Below, piece after piece: positions 24,890 to 34,004 of a DNA stretch of 64,000 nt. The stretch is from Hyphomicrobium sp. Its GTDB lineage: Bacteria > Pseudomonadota > Alphaproteobacteria > Rhizobiales > Hyphomicrobiaceae. The translations under genes and the position numbers were made by a program. Position 1 is the first letter of the stretch; every line of letters starts with the position of its first letter. The notes under the pieces were generated by a model. It was not told the DNA's origin. It was given only the letters and a program-made list of their open reading frames with translations, and ran no database searches. The stretch covers positions 1 through 64,000 of the forward strand of contig JASBSU010000025.1 of NCBI GenBank assembly GCA_030148725.1, given 5' to 3'.

Positions 24890-26635
24890 TCAGCCGTCGG
24901 AGGTGTTCGGAACGGTAAATCCGCCTTCCGAAACCATGCGGGCGAAGAGCCCAGGTCCCTTGGCCAGCGCGCTGAATGATCCTCGCTCAATAATGCGGCC
25001 GTTCTCAAAGACGAGGATCTCGTCGGCGTCGGCGACGGTCGAGAGGCGGTGGGCAATGATGAAGGTCGTGCGGCCTTTGCGCAGGCGATCCAGAGCGCGC
25101 TTGATGCGGGCTTCGGTGCTTGCGTCGAGTGCGCTCGTCGCCTCATCGAGGATGAGTATCGGCGCGTTCTTGAGGATGGCGCGGGCGATTGCTATCCGCT
25201 GGCGCTCACCACCGGACAGAGCGTTACCGCGTTCGCCGATGACGAAGTCATAGCCGCCGGGCTTGCGGGCGATGAAATCGTGCGCCTCGGCCAGCCGCGC
25301 CGCTTCCTCGATTTCGGCGAGCGAGGCGCCCGGCCGGCCAACGCCAATGTTTTCGGCGATCGATCGATTGAAAAGGCCCGCCTCCTGAAACACAACGGAG
25401 ATCGAGTCGCGCAACGACGTAAGCGTGACGTCGGCGATGTCCTGGCCATCGATGACGATGCGGCCGTGGTCCGGCGTGCGCAGACGCTGGAGCAGAGAAA
25501 GTGTGGTGGTCTTGCCGGACCCCGTGGGGCCGACGAGAGCGATCGTTTTTCCCGGGTGCGCGTGGAAAGAGAGATCGAAGATGCCTTGCTCGGTGCCGGG
25601 GAAACGGAAGCTGACAGCCTCGTAGCGCACATCGCCTTCGACTGGCTGATCGAGCGGGCGTGCGTCCGGCTTTTCGATGACGCCCTGGGCTTCGTCGATG
25701 AGATCGAAGTAACCCTGCAGCGAGGGTGCCCGGCGATGCACGGACGTGACGAAGTTCGTCACCTGATCCAGCTTCCCGATGAGCAATCCGGCGAATGAAA
25801 CGAAGGCGACGACCTCGCCGACAGTGAGTTCGCCACGACCGACGAGGGTTGCGCCAGTCGCCAGGACGGCCACCATTGTGATGGTCGCTGCCGAGCGTTG
25901 CAGGACGGTGAGGACGCCCCACCAGGTGAGCACGGGATATTGCGCGGCAAGCAGCTCGCTCATGACGGTGCGCATGGCGTCGGCCTCTTTCTTGAGGCGC
26001 GTGAAGCTCTGGACCACGGTGACATTCGGGATGACATCACCAACGCGGCTGAACACCGCCGAGTTATAGCGCTCGACGCTCGCCTGGCCGGATCGCGTCT
26101 TGCGCATGACAATGGTGTTCATGACCACGTAGGCCGTTGCGAGAAGGGCGAGGATGGCGGCCATGCGCGCATCCATGCTGATCGCTGTCGGGACGAGAAG
26201 CACGATGCCGACGATGGCCGTGATCTGCTCGCGCATGGCGCCGAGCCAAAGCCAGAACAGACTTTCCGTGCCTTGCAGGATGTTGCGGACGACGGCGCCT
26301 GAGCCGCGTTCGGCGTGGTAGCCGGCGGGCAGCGTCATGGCGCGCTCGAAGGCTTCGGCCATAGCGGCGAGACGGCGGCGATGCGCGAGGCGGTCGGCGT
26401 AGACGGCGACCGAGGCGCCGGCGATGATCCCGAACAGACCGAGCAGGGCCCACAGCGCGATATAGGTGAAAGCGCCTTCGCCGCGCGAAAGGCTGTCGAC
26501 GACGCGTCCGAACAGGATGGGCTCGGCGAGTTGGACGAGACCGATGGCCACAGACGCGGCGGCCAGCGCCACCGCGAGGTTGCGCTCGGTCGCCAACATG
26601 GCCAGAGCCCGCGTGTAGAGACGTAGAAGAGACAT
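24890..26635 (-). CDS. ndvA: Cyclic beta-1,2-glucan ABC exporter NdvA/ChvA
   Basis: A 581-residue half-transporter, membrane domain then ATPase, with close family resemblance to NdvA/ChvA from the start (MSLLRLYTRALAMLATERN, AEPILFGRVVDSLSRGEGAF). The ATPase shows GPTGSGKT, the Q-loop, LSGGERQRIAIARA and ILILDEATSALD. NdvA moves cyclic beta-1,2-glucan to the periplasm for osmoadaptation and, in rhizobia, host interaction. No NdvB synthase is in the window, so the glucan assignment rests on sequence resemblance; a lipid or other glycan exporter is the alternative. It is followed by the RND adaptor and preceded by eutC, both on the minus strand. Confidence 0.88.
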   Translation of the reverse strand: MSLLRLYTRALAMLATERNLAVALAAASVAIGLVQLAEPILFGRVVDSLSRGEGAFTYIALWALLGLFGIIAGASVAVYADRLAHRRRLAAMAEAFERAMTLPAGYHAERGSGAVVRNILQGTESLFWLWLGAMREQITAIVGIVLLVPTAISMDARMAAILALLATAYVVMNTIVMRKTRSGQASVERYNSAVFSRVGDVIPNVTVVQSFTRLKKEADAMRTVMSELLAAQYPVLTWWGVLTVLQRSAATITMVAVLATGATLVGRGELTVGEVVAFVSFAGLLIGKLDQVTNFVTSVHRRAPSLQGYFDLIDEAQGVIEKPDARPLDQPVEGDVRYEAVSFRFPGTEQGIFDLSFHAHPGKTIALVGPTGSGKTTTLSLLQRLRTPDHGRIVIDGQDIADVTLTSLRDSISVVFQEAGLFNRSIAENIGVGRPGASLAEIEEAARLAEAHDFIARKPGGYDFVIGERGNALSGGERQRIAIARAILKNAPILILDEATSALDASTEARIKRALDRLRKGRTTFIIAHRLSTVADADEILVFENGRIIERGSFSALAKGPGLFARMVSEGGFTVPNTSDG

Positions 26636-26742
26636 CCGCCTTGCCGTGCCTTCAGCCGCGAGGCGGCCTATGCGGAAACCATAGAGAAAAGAGCCGCCGG
26701 TTTCAGCTGATTCTTCTGGAGATGGTCGGGGTGGGCGCTCGA

Positions 26743-27522
26743 TCAGCGTTCCAGAGCTGGGGCCTGGGCGGTTGCGTCTTCGAGCTGGTAGACGCTCTCG
26801 TCCTTGAGGGTGACCCCGGTCAGGCCGCGACGGAAAGCTTCGCGGAGCAGCCAGTGGATCTTGAAGGCTGCCTCCGCCGCGGGAAGACCACCAACGCGAA
26901 TATTGGAGACGCAGTTGCGCTCTCCATCCTTGCGGCCAACGCGCGGGTCGAGCGTCAGGTAGGCGCCGAGGCTGTCGGGCGAGGATAGTCCCGGCCGCTC
27001 GCCGATCAGCATGAGCACGGCATGAGCGTTGAGGATCTCGCCGGCCTCATCGCCGAGCGCGACACGTCCCTGGCTTGCCAGCAGCACCGGTCCAACCGAC
27101 CAGCCGCTTTTGCGGGCGAGCGGCAGCAGTTCGGCAATCAACCCGGCGGCGTTGGCGGAGACGCCGGTCGATGAAAGCCCGTCGGCGACCACGATCAGCA
27201 GATCAGGCTTGGTGCCGGTTTCAGCGGCGAGGAGCTGGCGCGAGGCGGGACTCAGTCGTCGGCCGAGGTCGGGGCGGCGCAGATAGGTGTCGCGATCGGG
27301 AGCGGCGCTGGCGATGCGGATGCTCTCGAGGCCGAGCGCACGCAGCTCATCGGCGAGGGGCTGCCAGTCGATCGGCGTCGTCACAGCGTCGCGGGCTTGG
27401 GCGTGCGCCATCGAGAAGCTCAGCACTTCCTTGATGGGAAGGGCGGAACCGGCTCGACCCAGGCCAATGCGGGCGTCGGTAAAGCGGCGAAGGTTCAGCC
27501 AGGCTGGGTCATTGCTGCTCAT
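26743..27522 (-). CDS. eutC: Ethanolamine ammonia-lyase small subunit EutC
   Basis: A 259-residue small subunit of the adenosylcobalamin-dependent ethanolamine ammonia-lyase, which converts ethanolamine to acetaldehyde and ammonia. Typical stretches are TDARIGLGRAGSALPIKEVL at the N-terminus, FSMAHAQARDAV, DLLIVVADGLSSTGV and GERPGLSSPDSLGAYLT. Translation starts at an ATG that overlaps the eutB stop (ATGA), the usual arrangement for stoichiometric subunits. Neither the EutA reactivating factor nor microcompartment genes are present nearby. Confidence 0.95.
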   Translation of the reverse strand: MSSNDPAWLNLRRFTDARIGLGRAGSALPIKEVLSFSMAHAQARDAVTTPIDWQPLADELRALGLESIRIASAAPDRDTYLRRPDLGRRLSPASRQLLAAETGTKPDLLIVVADGLSSTGVSANAAGLIAELLPLARKSGWSVGPVLLASQGRVALGDEAGEILNAHAVLMLIGERPGLSSPDSLGAYLTLDPRVGRKDGERNCVSNIRVGGLPAAEAAFKIHWLLREAFRRGLTGVTLKDESVYQLEDATAQAPALER

Positions 27523-28901
27523 GCTGCCAGCCCCTTGACGTGATCGAGGAGGAGCTGCGCCGGCTCGGACAGAAGTTTGCCGTCGATGTCGGTGAGGCCC
27601 ACGCGTTCCAGCCACGCTTCGAATTCGGGAGCGCGGCGTAGACCGAGTGCTTCGCGCACGTAGAGCGCATCATGGAAAGACGTCGACTGGTAGTTGAGCA
27701 TGATGTCGTCGGCGCCAGGGATGCCCATGACGAATGTCACGCCGGCGGCGCCGAGCAGCATCAGGAGGATGTCCATGTCATCCTGATCGGCTTCGGCATG
27801 GTTCGTGTAGCAGACATCGCAGCCCATCGGCAGGCCGAGCAGCTTGCCGCAGAAGTGGTCCTCGAGGCCGGCGCGGATGATCTCCTTGCCGTTGTAGAGG
27901 TATTCGGGCCCGATAAAGCCAACGACTGAATTGACGAGCAGGGGCTTGTAGGTGCGGGCGACGGCGTAGGCGCGCGCTTCCAGAGTTTGTTGGTCGACGC
28001 CGTGGTGGGCATCGGCCGACAATGCCGAGCCCTGGCCGGTCTCGAAGTACATGACGTTGTCGCCGACAGTGCCGCGCTTCAGCGACAGTGCCGCGTCGCG
28101 ACCCTCCTTCAGGTTCGCGAGTGTCACCCCGAAGGAGGCGTTCACCGCTTCCGTTCCGCCAATGGACTGGAAGACGAGGTCGACGGGTGCGCCGCGCGCG
28201 ATCGCCTCGATGGAGGTCGTCACGTGGGTCAGGATGCAGCTCTGCGTCGGGATGTCGAACCGCCGGATGATGTCATCCAGCATGTAGAGCAGGTCGATGA
28301 TGGCGCCGACATTGTCGCTTGCCGGGTTGATGCCAATGACCGCATCGCCGCAACCGAGCATCAGGCCGTCGACGATGGACGCCGCGATGCCGCGCTTATC
28401 GTCGGTCGGATGGTTGGGCTGCAGGCGCACCGACATCCGGCCCTTGAGGCCGATGGTGTCGCGGAAACGGGTGATGACCTCGACTTTGCGGGCGGCCAGG
28501 ATCAGGTCCTGGTTGCGCATGATCTTGGACGTTGCCGCGGCCATCTCGGGGGTCAATCCTGGGGCCAGGCGGGCGAGGACGGGTGTCGTCGCCTCCTCGG
28601 ACAGCAGCCAGTCGCGGAATTCGCCGACCGTCATGTGGGCGACGGGCGCGAAGGCCGCCTTGTCGTGGCTGTCGATGATGAGGCGGGTGACGTCGTCGAT
28701 TTCGTAGGGGACGACCGCTTCTTCGAGGAAGCGCTTCAAGGGGATGTCAGCCAGCACCATTTTGGCGGCGACATTCTCCTCGGCGCTTCGGGCGGCAATG
28801 CCGGCCAGCACGTCGCCCGATCGCGGCGGCGTTGCCTTGGCCATTACCTCTTTCAAATCGGCAAACCTGTATTCGGTCTGCCGCCATGCCGCGCGATACA
28901 T
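27519..28901 (-). CDS. eutB: Ethanolamine ammonia-lyase large subunit EutB
   Basis: A 460-residue catalytic subunit with the TIM-barrel pattern of EutB (SVRLQPNHPTDDKRGIAASI, GDAVIGINPASDNVG, THVTTSIEAIARGAPVDLVF, ADAHHGVDQQTLEARAYAVA, MGCDVCYTNHAEADQDDMDI). It binds adenosylcobalamin with EutC and the acetaldehyde product can feed acetyl-CoA. The start at MYRAAWRQ is supported by GGAGG seven bases upstream; a 12-codon longer frame exists. The pair eutBC stands without transporter, EutA or aldehyde dehydrogenase, as in bacteria that use ethanolamine mainly as a nitrogen source (inference). Confidence 0.96.
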   Translation of the reverse strand: MYRAAWRQTEYRFADLKEVMAKATPPRSGDVLAGIAARSAEENVAAKMVLADIPLKRFLEEAVVPYEIDDVTRLIIDSHDKAAFAPVAHMTVGEFRDWLLSEEATTPVLARLAPGLTPEMAAATSKIMRNQDLILAARKVEVITRFRDTIGLKGRMSVRLQPNHPTDDKRGIAASIVDGLMLGCGDAVIGINPASDNVGAIIDLLYMLDDIIRRFDIPTQSCILTHVTTSIEAIARGAPVDLVFQSIGGTEAVNASFGVTLANLKEGRDAALSLKRGTVGDNVMYFETGQGSALSADAHHGVDQQTLEARAYAVARTYKPLLVNSVVGFIGPEYLYNGKEIIRAGLEDHFCGKLLGLPMGCDVCYTNHAEADQDDMDILLMLLGAAGVTFVMGIPGADDIMLNYQSTSFHDALYVREALGLRRAPEFEAWLERVGLTDIDGKLLSEPAQLLLDHVKGLAA

Positions 28902-29008
28902 GACGGGCCTCCGCCATCGGTTGGACCGATCAACCATAAACCGGCAGTGGGCCGAAGCACAATCGGCTCGCGCTGCGACTTACGGCCGGCAGGAGGCGTT
29001 CGGGGGTC

Positions 29009-29677
29009 TTACGGCAAGTAGAGCTGCGTCAGGTCGAAGCCGAACGTCAGGTACCCGAGCGGACCGGAGACAATGCGCTGCTCGACCGCGATGCGGATGA
29101 GCTGCATGGGGGTGCGGGCATTGAACTTGGTGCGCAGGGTCGCGCAGGTCGTCGCCACCGTCTTGTAGGAGACGTTTATCAGTGCTGCGATCTCCGACAT
29201 GCTCTTTCCTTTGGCGAGCAGCCGGAGAACCTCTCGCTCGCGCGAGTTGAGGGCGATCTGCTCGCCGGCATTGCGCAGAAAAGCGATCTTCTGCGCCATG
29301 TCCTGAGGCAGCCAATGACCGCCGGCGGCGACTTCGCGAATGGCGGTGAGGAAAGCGGTAGGATCGTCGCTCTTGCTGATGTAGCCGCGGGCGCCGCCTT
29401 CGATCGCTTGAGCGGCGAACATCGGGTCGTCATTCATGCTGAACATGATGATGCGGGCGTTCGGATTACGAACAAGGAAGCGGCGCGCCAGCTCGAAGCC
29501 GGAAACGTCCGGCAGGTTGATGTCGATGACGGCGACGTCGGGCTTGTTCACCACGAAATGTTCGTGTGCGCTCGTGGCATCGCGTGCCTCGAGCATGAGC
29601 ATGTCATCGGTCTCGGCGAGCAGGGCCCGGCAGCCGGAAAGAACGATGGGGTGATCGTCGACTATTAGTACTTTCAC
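29009..29677 (-). CDS. LuxR/NarL-type response regulator
   Basis: A 222-residue two-component regulator. The receiver domain begins VKVLIVDDHPIVLSG (acidic pocket Asp7-Asp8) with phosphoacceptor Asp52 in AVIDINLPD and a conserved Lys in YISKSDDPT. The C-terminal LuxR helix-turn-helix reads LNSREREVLRLLAKGKSMSE then VSYKTVATTCATLRTKF. A GTG start after GACAGG fits the receiver N-terminus; an upstream ATG would add about 17 residues. It is divergent from the histidine kinase at 29796, its likely partner, across a 118-base shared promoter region. Target genes are unknown; the TonB receptor beyond the kinase and eutBC are candidates by position only. Confidence 0.9.
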   Translation of the reverse strand: MKVLIVDDHPIVLSGCRALLAETDDMLMLEARDATSAHEHFVVNKPDVAVIDINLPDVSGFELARRFLVRNPNARIIMFSMNDDPMFAAQAIEGGARGYISKSDDPTAFLTAIREVAAGGHWLPQDMAQKIAFLRNAGEQIALNSREREVLRLLAKGKSMSEIAALINVSYKTVATTCATLRTKFNARTPMQLIRIAVEQRIVSGPLGYLTFGFDLTQLYLP

Positions 29678-29758
29678 TGGCCTGTCCCGGCCTTTTCTCA
29701 GCCACTGGTATAACGTAACAGATAACTCACCCATCCGTGGGCAGTCAAACACTGGTGC

Positions 29759-29779
29759 GCGCCCGGTTGGGCGCCTTTT
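29759..29779 (+). other. Hairpin in the leader of the histidine kinase gene
   Basis: GCGCCC (29759-29764) pairs with GGGCGC (29769-29774), followed by CTTTT. It lies 17 bases before the kinase ATG, so it could act as a weak attenuator or influence ribosome access. Confidence 0.35.
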
Positions 29780-29795
29780 CCTTAGGGTTTTGCGT

Positions 29796-31196
29796 ATGTC
29801 GATCCGATTCCGGCTCAACGCGCTCATTATCGCGGTTTCAGGGCTCGGACTGGCGTTGCTGATGGTCGCCCTGGTGCTCAATGCGGGGCCGCGGATGCGC
29901 GCCGAAAGCGAGAGCACGATGCGGCTTGCCGCGGAGTTCGTCGAAACCACGATTGCCAGTCTCGAGGGGACACACGATCCGGCAGCGCGCCTCAAGGTGC
30001 TTCTCGGCGGCCTCAAGGAGCTGCGGCACGTCCATATCTATCGGAGCGACGAGCCGCATCCTCGCATTGCAGAAGAGCCGCTTTCGGGGAGTTCGGGTTC
30101 CGTGCCCAGATGGCTGGCGCAGTTGGCTGGCAAGTCTGCGGCAACCGAGGTCCCGGTGGTCGTCAACGGGGAGGATTTCGGCACGCTGGTGATTGCTCCG
30201 CGTCTCATGGATGAGGCGCTGGAGATCTGGGAATCCATCATGAACTTCACGCTCGGCGGCGCCATTCTGGCGATCGGGGCGGTGCTGCTCATGAGCCTCA
30301 TGACGGCTCGACTACTGCGTCCGATCAACGATGTTGGCGATGCGCTGATGGCGCTGGAGTCGGGCCAATACAAGGTAGAGGTGCCCGAGGGCGGGCCGCC
30401 AGAAATCGCGAGCATCTGCCGGAAGCTCAATCGGCTGGCATCGACCCTGCTCAACACCGTGAGTGAGAACAAGCGGCTGGCGCAGCGGCTCGTGCGCGTG
30501 CAGGACGAGGAGCGCAAGGACCTCGCCCGCGAGCTGCACGACGAATTCGGCCCGTATCTGTTCGCCGTCCGCGCGGCGGTGACCGCGCTCAAGGCTGAGA
30601 TCAATCGTGGCGGGGCGGACCCGCAGAAGCTGCTCGCGATGTGCGACACCCTGGTGGGCCACATGGAAACCATCCAGCGCATGAATCGCAGCGTGCTGCA
30701 GAAGCTGCGCCCGATCGGCCTGGAAGAGTACGGCCTCAAAGCAAAGCTAACGTCGCTGCTCGCCATGCTGCGGGAGAGCCATCCGCGCGTGGTCGTCAAG
30801 CTGACGGTCGACGATGATCTGCCGCCGGGTGACGAGACGTCCAATCTCACTGTCTATCGGCTTGTGCAGGAGGGACTGACGAACGCCCTGCGCCACGCCG
30901 ATGCGACGAGCGTCGAGGTGATGATCGCGCGTGGCGAGGATGAAGCGCTGCCCGCGGTGGTGCAAAGCAAAGCGCTGCCCGTGATACACGTGTCGGTCGC
31001 CGACAATGGCCGCGGATTACCGCAAGAGGCGAAGCTGAGCTACGGCATCACCGGCATGAGCGAACGCGTCTGGGCGTCCGGTGGAGAGATGCGCCTCACC
31101 AACGCTGAAGACGGCGGCGTGCGGCTCGACGCGTGGATTCCCATCGCGTCAGCGGAGGCACGAGATGCCCCGACGGCGGCGCAGGCAGTCGCCTGA
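29796..31196 (+). CDS. Sensor histidine kinase (HisKA_3 / NarX-like)
   Basis: A 466-residue membrane sensor. TM1 (about 8-28), an extracytoplasmic domain (about 30-150) and TM2 (about 152-173) are followed by a HAMP domain (DVGDALMALESGQYKVEV). The HisKA_3 dimerisation domain carries the phosphoacceptor His248 in ARELHDEFG, and the HATPase_c domain shows VYRLVQEGLTNALRHA and ISVADNGRGLP-like HVSVADNGRGLP. The ATG at 29796 is chosen over a TTG two codons earlier. It should phosphorylate the divergently encoded LuxR-type regulator. The stimulus is unknown and the extracytoplasmic domain resembles no family I recognise. Confidence 0.9.
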   Translation: MSIRFRLNALIIAVSGLGLALLMVALVLNAGPRMRAESESTMRLAAEFVETTIASLEGTHDPAARLKVLLGGLKELRHVHIYRSDEPHPRIAEEPLSGSSGSVPRWLAQLAGKSAATEVPVVVNGEDFGTLVIAPRLMDEALEIWESIMNFTLGGAILAIGAVLLMSLMTARLLRPINDVGDALMALESGQYKVEVPEGGPPEIASICRKLNRLASTLLNTVSENKRLAQRLVRVQDEERKDLARELHDEFGPYLFAVRAAVTALKAEINRGGADPQKLLAMCDTLVGHMETIQRMNRSVLQKLRPIGLEEYGLKAKLTSLLAMLRESHPRVVVKLTVDDDLPPGDETSNLTVYRLVQEGLTNALRHADATSVEVMIARGEDEALPAVVQSKALPVIHVSVADNGRGLPQEAKLSYGITGMSERVWASGGEMRLTNAEDGGVRLDAWIPIASAEARDAPTAAQAVA

Positions 31197-31312
31197 TCCT
31201 GACCACGTAGTAGTTGCTGGAACGGCACAGCCAAACGCTCAAGCGACTTGTGCGTCCGCGTTTGTTTGGAAGTGCTTTTCTCAATCTCTGAAATTTCGAT
31301 CTGCCACTCTCA

Positions 31313-31334
31313 CCCGTAATCATTGGGATACGGG
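31313..31334 (+). other. Hairpin in the leader of the TonB receptor gene
   Basis: CCCGTA (31313-31318) pairs with TACGGG (31329-31334). A second short pairing, GGCAA with TTGCC, lies at about 31342-31359. Both sit in the 247-base region between the kinase and the receptor. Some resemblance to part of a cobalamin riboswitch was considered and rejected. Confidence 0.35.
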
Positions 31335-31443
31335 AGAAGAAGGCAAGGCAGGTATTGCCCAAACTCAGAATGCTTTTCCTCCCGAGTAGTGCGTAGCCGG
31401 CGACACCCGCAGGGGTTTCGGCGGCCGGGGGAGTAAAAGAGTA

Positions 31444-33885
31444 ATGCGTAAGTATCGCGTGGGATCCGTCTCCGTTGCGGCCCTTTTTGCCGTCTTATCG
31501 ACCGCCTCGGTGGCCCAGGAGCCGCCGACGCCTGCTCCAACGGGGGAGCAGCTGCCGCCGGTCGAGGTCATCCAGAAGCAGCCGACACCTGCGCCAGCCG
31601 CCAAGAAGAAGGCTGCTGCCAAGAAATCCGTTTCTCCGTCGCCGCAGCCGCCCTCCATAATCGCTGCGCCGGCGTCCGGCCCGCAGCGTGATCCCGATGG
31701 ACGCGTTCCGGATAGGGCTGCCAACCTCAGCCCGGTCGATCCGACGTCGGGCGTCGTTCCCTCAAATCTGCAGAACTTCACAGGCGCCGGCACCAGGGTG
31801 ACGACGCAGGAACTCGACGAACTGCGTCCGCTCACCAACCACGAGGCGCTGGCGAGTGTTCCCGGCGTCGTGACGGTCACCGACGATGGTCTGGCTCGTC
31901 ATTCGGGTGTCGGTATCCGCGGCTCCAACTTCCGCCGCTCGCGTAAGGTCCTCTTCCTGGAGGACGGCCAGTCGATCAACTTCTCGACCTACCTCGACCC
32001 GTCCGTGCACTACACGCCGCCGACCGATCGCGTGGAAAGCATCGACGTGCTGCGCGGCACGGTCGTCTCGTATGGCCCGCTCAACAACCACGGCATCGTC
32101 AGCTTCCAGAACCTTAATCCGTTCGGGGCTGAGGAAACGGTCATCAAAGGCGCGCTGAGCTTCACCGATGGCGTCGACAAGGACGTGGGCAACTATCGCC
32201 ATGTGCGCACACGCCAGCATGCCGGCAACGTCGGTGCGGTCGTTGCTTACTCCGGCGCAGACGCTGCGGGCGCCTGGGACAACGAAGTGCTGCGCTACAA
32301 TGACTTCTACGGCGCCCTTGGCTGGAGGGGCACGGATCAGGATCTGACGATCTCCGGCGTTTATTTCCGCCAGCGCGACAACTATGACGAGGACAATTTC
32401 GTCGGGCCTTACGACGCTTTCTTGGCCAACGGGCGCAGCAAATCGGGCAATGAGGCGTTCGGTGGCGGCGCGACAGACGTCAACACCTACAACGCGGACT
32501 ACTTCAGGCTCCAGCTTGCGCACAACCTCTATGTCGATGAGGACACCACGCTCTCGACGCGCGTCTATATGCACGATCACGAGCGCAACAGGTTCTCGGC
32601 GCGCGAGGCGCTCGACGACCCAGAATTCCACATGCGCGGTCGCAATCGACACTATCAATACTACGGCGTCGAAAGCCGCATGGAGTTCGCGAACCGTCCG
32701 TTGATCGGCAGCATCAAACAGGACATCCAGGTGGGCGCCCGCTTCGAGCACCACCAGCTGCGGAACTGCACGAGCTTCGGCGAAGTCGGCGAAATCCTGG
32801 GTGCCGACAACACCGGCAACTGTCGCGCGGAGGATGGCGTCGGTAATTACGTCGATGACGGCGACATCGAGAAGTACACATCCGACGCTTTCGCGGCGTT
32901 CATCCAGAGCGCCGTGCACGTGACCCGCAACTTCACCGTGACGCCGGGCGTGCGCTTCGAGAGCTATGACGTGACGGGTCGCCAGGCGTTCGCTGTCAAT
33001 CCCGATCCCGATGATCCGACGAAGGTGAGGTCGACGCACGATCACGTGCTGCCCGGTATCGCTTTCGCCTGGGAAGCGATGAGCCAGGTGACCGTGTACG
33101 GCGGCTACCATCGTGGATTTGCGCCGCACATTGCGCGTGATGCCGGTTTGTCGAGGTTCCCGCTGCCGGAAGAAGTTGGCGACAACTTCCAGGTTGGCGT
33201 GCGCTCGACGGCCATCAAGGGTATGACGTTCGATGCGGCCTACTTCCATAGCTTCATCGACAGCTATCAGCTCAAGGAGAGCTATTCGAGCAGCTCCGGC
33301 GACGGCATCTTCGGCACGCTGGATGAGGTGGAGATCAAGGGCATCGAACTCGCGGCCCGCGTCGATAGCCGGCCATTTACCGGCGGACCGTGGAACCTCT
33401 TCAGCCAGGCAGCCTACACCTACACCGACGGCAAGATCAGCCGCGGCCAGGATGCGCTCTTCGAGGACCTGCCGGCAGTGGACGTATCGGGCAACCGCCT
33501 GCCATTCGCGATCAAGCACTTCGCGAACCTGACGGTCGGCATGGCGTACAAGAAGCTGTGGGACGCCAGCATGACCTGGACCTACCGCGGCGACTTCTTC
33601 ACCAACCCGCAGAACACAGGGTCTCTGGTTTGCGTGGACGAGGATTTGCTGGTCGTCGACGTCGGCTGCGGCGGCGGAAGCGACGACCTGGAGATGGTCG
33701 GCGGGAAGGTGCCAAGCGTCTGGCTGCTGTCGGCCCGCACGAACCTCAACTTGACCGACGATCTGTCACTGTTTCTCGCTGGTTCGAACCTCACCAACGA
33801 GTTCTATCTGAACGAGCTGTCGGACGGTGCGAAGCCCGGCCTCGGTCGCACAATCTACGGCGGTTTCACACTGAAGCTGCAGTAG
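31444..33885 (+). CDS. TonB-dependent outer-membrane receptor (FecA-like)
   Basis: An 813-residue outer-membrane receptor. A signal peptide (cleavage after about residue 24) precedes a low-complexity Pro/Lys/Ala segment. The plug domain follows with GTRVTTQELDELRPLTNHEA, GVGIRGSNFRRSRKVLFLEDG and DRVESIDVLRGTVVSYGPL, then a 22-strand barrel ending in YGGFTLKLQ with a terminal aromatic-rich strand. The plug is of the FecA/iron-citrate-like class, but the ligand cannot be inferred. There is no FecI/FecR pair and no N-terminal signalling domain. It lies 247 bases downstream of the sensor kinase on the same strand and ends in a strong terminator. Confidence 0.92.
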   Translation: MRKYRVGSVSVAALFAVLSTASVAQEPPTPAPTGEQLPPVEVIQKQPTPAPAAKKKAAAKKSVSPSPQPPSIIAAPASGPQRDPDGRVPDRAANLSPVDPTSGVVPSNLQNFTGAGTRVTTQELDELRPLTNHEALASVPGVVTVTDDGLARHSGVGIRGSNFRRSRKVLFLEDGQSINFSTYLDPSVHYTPPTDRVESIDVLRGTVVSYGPLNNHGIVSFQNLNPFGAEETVIKGALSFTDGVDKDVGNYRHVRTRQHAGNVGAVVAYSGADAAGAWDNEVLRYNDFYGALGWRGTDQDLTISGVYFRQRDNYDEDNFVGPYDAFLANGRSKSGNEAFGGGATDVNTYNADYFRLQLAHNLYVDEDTTLSTRVYMHDHERNRFSAREALDDPEFHMRGRNRHYQYYGVESRMEFANRPLIGSIKQDIQVGARFEHHQLRNCTSFGEVGEILGADNTGNCRAEDGVGNYVDDGDIEKYTSDAFAAFIQSAVHVTRNFTVTPGVRFESYDVTGRQAFAVNPDPDDPTKVRSTHDHVLPGIAFAWEAMSQVTVYGGYHRGFAPHIARDAGLSRFPLPEEVGDNFQVGVRSTAIKGMTFDAAYFHSFIDSYQLKESYSSSSGDGIFGTLDEVEIKGIELAARVDSRPFTGGPWNLFSQAAYTYTDGKISRGQDALFEDLPAVDVSGNRLPFAIKHFANLTVGMAYKKLWDASMTWTYRGDFFTNPQNTGSLVCVDEDLLVVDVGCGGGSDDLEMVGGKVPSVWLLSARTNLNLTDDLSLFLAGSNLTNEFYLNELSDGAKPGLGRTIYGGFTLKLQ

Positions 33886-33930
33886 CCCTACGACGCAACC
33901 CGTTACTGACCGCGTGCTGACGCACGTTGT

Positions 33931-33970
33931 AACCGCCCTCACCACCCCCCAGAGGTGAGGGCGGTTTTTT
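33931..33970 (+). terminator. Strong rho-independent terminator of the TonB receptor gene
   Basis: A 13-bp perfect stem (33931-33943 with 33954-33966, arm CCGCCCTCACC) and 10-base loop run into TTTTTT. It lies 45 bases past the receptor stop and before the convergent ParA gene. Confidence 0.93.
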
Positions 33971-34004
33971 ACTGGAAGCGCGGCGCTGCAGCGAAACCGG
34001 CCTG

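Noticed and set aside
31300-31443. Possible cobalamin riboswitch before the TonB receptor (GCCACT ... GGGAGAAG ... GGC pattern)
   Set aside because: The essential upstream parts of the element (CCCGCAACTGT-like core and the GGTG/AA/TCC segment) and a proper B12 box are missing. The apparent match is to one small sub-stem only.
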